From contig NZ_JAJUWR010000005.1 of the NCBI RefSeq assembly GCF_021390545.1, forward strand, positions 180,496 through 244,495: a stretch of 64,000 bases of DNA. The letters are read 5' to 3'. The notes beneath the pieces are model-generated. The model was not told the DNA's origin. It searched no databases and saw only the letters and a program-made list of their open reading frames with translations. Numbering within the stretch: the first letter of the stretch is position 1; every line of letters starts with the position of its first letter. Positions 61,692 through 64,000 of the stretch are shown in pieces. A program made the position numbers and the translations under genes. The DNA comes from Algoriphagus sp. AGSA1 (GTDB lineage: Bacteria > Bacteroidota > Bacteroidia > Cytophagales > Cyclobacteriaceae).

Positions 61692-61844
61692 TGAAATCAG
61701 GTGTGTCTGTTTCAAGCATGACTCTCCCCCCCATCGAAGCATTATTACTATCAGGCATGATTCTTCCTAATCAAGTTTAAGACAGGCGATCCGATTTCCT
61801 TCGTCTTGGGAATGATATGGCCGTTGAAAAACAATTATAAACAG

Positions 61845-62675
61845 ATGAAAATTAAAGCTTTTTGCTCTGATATTGACGGAACACTGCTCAATTCAGTACG
61901 CGATCTGTCACCCCGCCTTAAAGCGGTGGTTGCCGATCTACCCTTAGATTTCCCGGTTATACTTGCGAGTTCCCGCATGCCCGATGCGATGAGGCATTTG
62001 TTACATGACCTGAACAGATCTGCCCAACCCATGATTTGCTACAATGGCGGATACGTGCTAAGTGCCGACGGGGAAATTCTCGAAGATGTGAGTATTCCCG
62101 TGGATTTAGTCGCGAAAATCCTTCAACTTACCCATAAAACGGATATTCACGTAAGTTTGTATCAGGGAGAAAACTGGTACGAGGAAAAGGACGATTACTG
62201 GTCACAACGGGAGGTAAGGAACACAAAAGTCGCCTGCTCCTGGATGCCGGGGATGGAGGTAGTGGATCTCTGGTCAAAAAACAACTCTGGGGCTCACAAA
62301 GTGATGTGCATGGGAGAATCCAATGAAATGGCATGGTTATTTGGAGAATTGCATTCCGAGCATTCCTTGGATTTGCATCTGTATAGATCCAGCGAAACTT
62401 ACTTGGAAATTGCTCCCAAATCCATCTCCAAAGCTACCGGGCTAAGAAAAATCCTTGAGCACTCCTATGATTTCGGGCTGGAATCCGTCGTCGCTTTTGG
62501 GGACAACTACAATGATATAGACTTACTACAGTCCGTAGGCTGGGGAGTGGCTGTGGACAATGCCCGTATGGAAGTGAAAGCCGTAGCAAACGAAATCACT
62601 CTCCACAACAAAGAAGATGGAGTAGCTGCTGCGCTGGAGAAAATACGGGATTCAAATTTTGTTGTAGGCTCTTGA
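61845..62675 (+). CDS. HAD-superfamily Cof-type phosphatase
   Basis: About 276 residues from ATG 61845; a TTG at 61806 would add an unconserved lead. HAD motif I is FCSDIDGTLLNS, motif II is ILASSRMPDA and motif IV is FGDNYNDIDLLQSVGWGVAVDNA. The large cap between motifs II and IV makes it subfamily IIB (Cof/YidA), which dephosphorylates sugar phosphates or nucleotides. Substrate unknown. Confidence 0.92.
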   Translation: MKIKAFCSDIDGTLLNSVRDLSPRLKAVVADLPLDFPVILASSRMPDAMRHLLHDLNRSAQPMICYNGGYVLSADGEILEDVSIPVDLVAKILQLTHKTDIHVSLYQGENWYEEKDDYWSQREVRNTKVACSWMPGMEVVDLWSKNNSGAHKVMCMGESNEMAWLFGELHSEHSLDLHLYRSSETYLEIAPKSISKATGLRKILEHSYDFGLESVVAFGDNYNDIDLLQSVGWGVAVDNARMEVKAVANEITLHNKEDGVAAALEKIRDSNFVVGS

Positions 62676-62700
62676 TTCTTGGCTCTAGCCTCTTGATTCA
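62666..62700. repeat. TCTTGATTC low-complexity repeat
   Basis: CTTGATTCTTGGCTCTAG and a second TCTTGATTC lie just after the HAD gene and run into the end of the DUF2461 gene. This is the same simple-repeat family as at 1929-2000. Confidence 0.5.
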
Positions 62701-63378
62701 CTACAAAATCCCCGATCCATCTTCCACCTCTTCAATCGCCTGTGTCAGAAATTGTTGTAGTGGGATCATTTTCCGAAAACCATCCAAGGCGATGTTGATA
62801 AAATTTCCTGATTCAATATCCCTGTCTGAGATCTTTGAAGACACTGTAAAACTCTTCAATCTCAAATACTCAATAAACTCATGATCAGCCTCATAATCCC
62901 GGGGGCTGGTCTTGAGTTTTTCTCCTTCTATCTGACCAAAAAGAGATTTAAAATCAGGGTTATTTTCTATGCGCTGCAACTCTGCTCCGGAATAGTCAAT
63001 TTCCCTTCTTATTTTTTTTAAGGTCTCAGCCATCGGCATCCAGACCCCTCCTGCGATAAAGGAATTATCCGGCTGGATTTGCAGATAATACCCTGGGCCT
63101 TCGGACTTTTTACCCTTGGGAGAGAAATAAGCCCCGAAATTATTTTTGTAAGGCATTTTATTAGCCGAAAAGCGGATATCCCGATTTTGTCTGAAGACAC
63201 AGTCTTTGGGTTTGAACACCAAGAGTTCCGGCTCCCATTCCCCAATTCCCTTCAGCAGAACCGCTACATCTTCCAAGAATTCAGCTCTGGTTTCCAAATA
63301 CCATTTCTTGTTTTCATCCATCCATTCTTTGGAATTATGTTCGGCAAGGGCGGTGAGGAAAGGCAAGTAAGGACGCAT
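62701..63378 (-). CDS. DUF2461 protein
   Basis: A 225-residue soluble protein matching DUF2461: LPFLTALAEHNSKEWMDENK at the start, then FRQNRDIRFSANKMPYKNNFGAYFSP and GYYLQIQPDNSFIAGGVWMP, the family's best conserved block. Function unknown; no catalytic residues are established. It is convergent with the HAD gene and has no operon partner. Confidence 0.88.
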   Translation of the reverse strand: MRPYLPFLTALAEHNSKEWMDENKKWYLETRAEFLEDVAVLLKGIGEWEPELLVFKPKDCVFRQNRDIRFSANKMPYKNNFGAYFSPKGKKSEGPGYYLQIQPDNSFIAGGVWMPMAETLKKIRREIDYSGAELQRIENNPDFKSLFGQIEGEKLKTSPRDYEADHEFIEYLRLKSFTVSSKISDRDIESGNFINIALDGFRKMIPLQQFLTQAIEEVEDGSGIL

Positions 63379-63510
63379 TGTTTATCGTATTTGTAACTTA
63401 TGAAATCAAAAACCGTCAGAAGGCTGACATGGAATTAAACTTTAATGAAGCAAAATTGATTTCAATTAGGAAGGAAATATTCTTAAATTATATCGGATAA
63501 TCCTGAAGCC

Positions 63511-63768
63511 ATGACTACGAAACTAACCATAGACATCAACGAAGCTCTTGCCGAGAAAGCGAAAAAATATGCTGAGGCACAAGGACAAAGCCTATCCTCG
63601 CTAGTAGAAACACTATTGGCCGACGCAACTAAAGCTGTTCCCAAAAATTTGGACAAACCAAAAGTGAAAGATCCGGAGCTAGTAAAACGGATCCTAAATG
63701 GCACTGAGCCGATTCCAAAAAATTTAGAGCTTTTTTTGCACGTAAGAAAAAAATCAGTCCTGAATTAG
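63511..63768 (+). CDS. DUF6364-type antitoxin, 3' end frameshifted
   Basis: An 85-residue product that starts like a ribbon-helix-helix antitoxin (KLTIDINEALAEKAKKYAEAQGQSLSSLVE). After LNGTEPIPKNLEL the frame crosses seven T residues (63731-63737) and ends soon in an odd tail. Shifting frame there gives FFARKKKISPELEYSELSED and ends in MKKYGL at 63836, the normal end for this family. The RHH part is intact, so some function may remain. The corrected gene would overlap the PIN toxin start by 11 bp, as is usual in such pairs. Confidence 0.8.
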   Translation: MTTKLTIDINEALAEKAKKYAEAQGQSLSSLVETLLADATKAVPKNLDKPKVKDPELVKRILNGTEPIPKNLELFLHVRKKSVLN

Positions 63769-63825
63769 AGTATTCCGAATTATCAGAAGATAAAAAGACT
63801 CTCACGGAGGAACTAATGAAAAAAT

Positions 63826-63888
63826 ATGGCTTATAAAATTTTCGTAGACTCAGATGTTTTTTGGATACGTTATGGGAGTGTTAGCTAA
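63826..63888 (+). pseudogene. PIN-domain toxin remnant
   Basis: The ATG at 63826 starts MAYKIFVDSDVFW, matching the first strand of PIN toxins (VapC type) with the first catalytic Asp. The expected reading VFLD appears only if one T is added to the six-T run at 63857-63862. The frame then stops within a few codons, and the rest of the domain is missing. The toxin is dead. Confidence 0.75.
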
Positions 63889-63897
63889 ACTCTGTCC

Positions 63898-63931
63898 TTC
63901 CCTTCCCGAGGGGTACCCCTCGGGAAGGGAA
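63898..63931. repeat. Perfect 34-bp palindrome
   Basis: TTCCCTTCCCGAGGGG, centre TA, then its exact reverse complement; 16-bp arms with no mismatch. It is GC-rich beside AT-rich flanks and lies 10 bp after the truncated PIN gene. It could be a REP/MITE-like unit, a strong two-way terminator or a target mark of a past insertion. Confidence 0.85.
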
Positions 63932-63946
63932 CTAAACTATTAATAC

Positions 63947-64000
63947 TTATTCTACGTCCAGGCTCAGCCTCCCTTCAAATCTAATTGCTAATTGTTGGAC
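63947..64000 (-). CDS. 3' end of an unknown gene (partial)
   Basis: On the minus strand the frame from the window edge reads VQQLAIRFEGRLSLDVE and then TAA (63947-63949). The last 17 codons look protein-like, but too little is visible to name a family. It may equally be a non-coding stretch. Confidence 0.3.
   Translation of the reverse strand, partial: VQQLAIRFEGRLSLDVE

Overview
The window reads as a chromosomal segment of a gliding, aerobic Bacteroidota bacterium. Gene content points to Cytophagales, most likely a Cyclobacteriaceae member near Algoriphagus; this is inferred from content, not from a search. The evidence is gldA-gldF-gldG, DUF4290, DUF4199, Tat-exported Gfo/Idh/MocA oxidoreductases, SCXX-type lipoproteins, few Shine-Dalgarno sites, and promoters of the Bacteroidota form TTTG-N19-TAnnTTTG ahead of both tRNAs. 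Most of the window is ordinary, densely packed core genome. The accessory material is small, scattered and mostly broken.

Layout, first half. 1-0.9 kb: a SigR/RsrA-like sigma/anti-sigma pair (minus). 1-9.8 kb: lipid A-type acyltransferase, UvrD/PcrA helicase, DUF4290-murA, a sugar-acid dehydratase with an SDR, and a lipoprotein (plus). 10.3-13.2 kb: response regulator plus multi-PAS histidine kinase. 13.4-16.8 kb: Tat-exported oxidoreductase and sugar isomerase, VOC protein, VF530 protein. 17-21.6 kb: dnaN and the gliding ABC transporter gldA-F-G (minus). 21.7-22.9 kb: a scar with fragments of an AAA ATPase and an SDR around a membrane redoxin. 23-28.4 kb: M20 amidohydrolase, alpha/beta hydrolase, DEAD-box helicase, dihydroorotase. 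28.4-33.3 kb: tRNA-His, a tiny ORF with its own terminator, and a glycogen-type trio (debranching enzyme, GT4, GH57).

Layout, second half. 33.4-37.1 kb: panB, phosphoribosyltransferase, rsgA, kdtA (minus). 37.3-43.5 kb: LMW phosphatase, fructosamine kinase, oxidoreductase, aspartate kinase, Fbp, PQQ-type dehydrogenase. 43.5-48 kb: gpsA with a PlsB-like acyltransferase, DUF4199, polyprenyl synthase. 48.0-48.3 kb: a frameshifted Fic remnant. 48.4-53.2 kb: thrA-thrB-thrC behind a threonine leader peptide. 53.5-56.8 kb: META lipoprotein, Gre-like factor, NTF2-like protein, SDR, MscS channel, ATL protein. 56.8-57.1 kb: a REP-like cluster. 57.1-59.5 kb: symporter, clpS, recR. 59.5-59.9 kb: tRNA-Ala flanked by two decayed tRNA-Ala copies. 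60-63.4 kb: lipoproteins, HAD phosphatase, DUF2461. 63.5-64 kb: a broken antitoxin/PIN pair and a 34-bp perfect palindrome.

The most interesting signals are these. (1) An 11-codon leader peptide, MTTWIGTTITG, sits upstream of thrA together with alternative hairpins and a terminator, which looks like a threonine/isoleucine attenuator in Bacteroidota. (2) The tRNA-Ala gene lies between two tRNA-like relics whose anticodon arms are replaced by short palindromes; the exact promoter stands in front of the first relic. (3) MurA carries Asp at the fosfomycin-target cysteine. (4) The RsrA-like anti-sigma factor keeps CxxC but lacks the canonical zinc-ligand histidine. (5) A toxin-antitoxin pair is broken in poly-T tracts in both genes. 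I found no CRISPR array, intact insertion sequence, prophage or rRNA. No fully new multi-gene system stands out.
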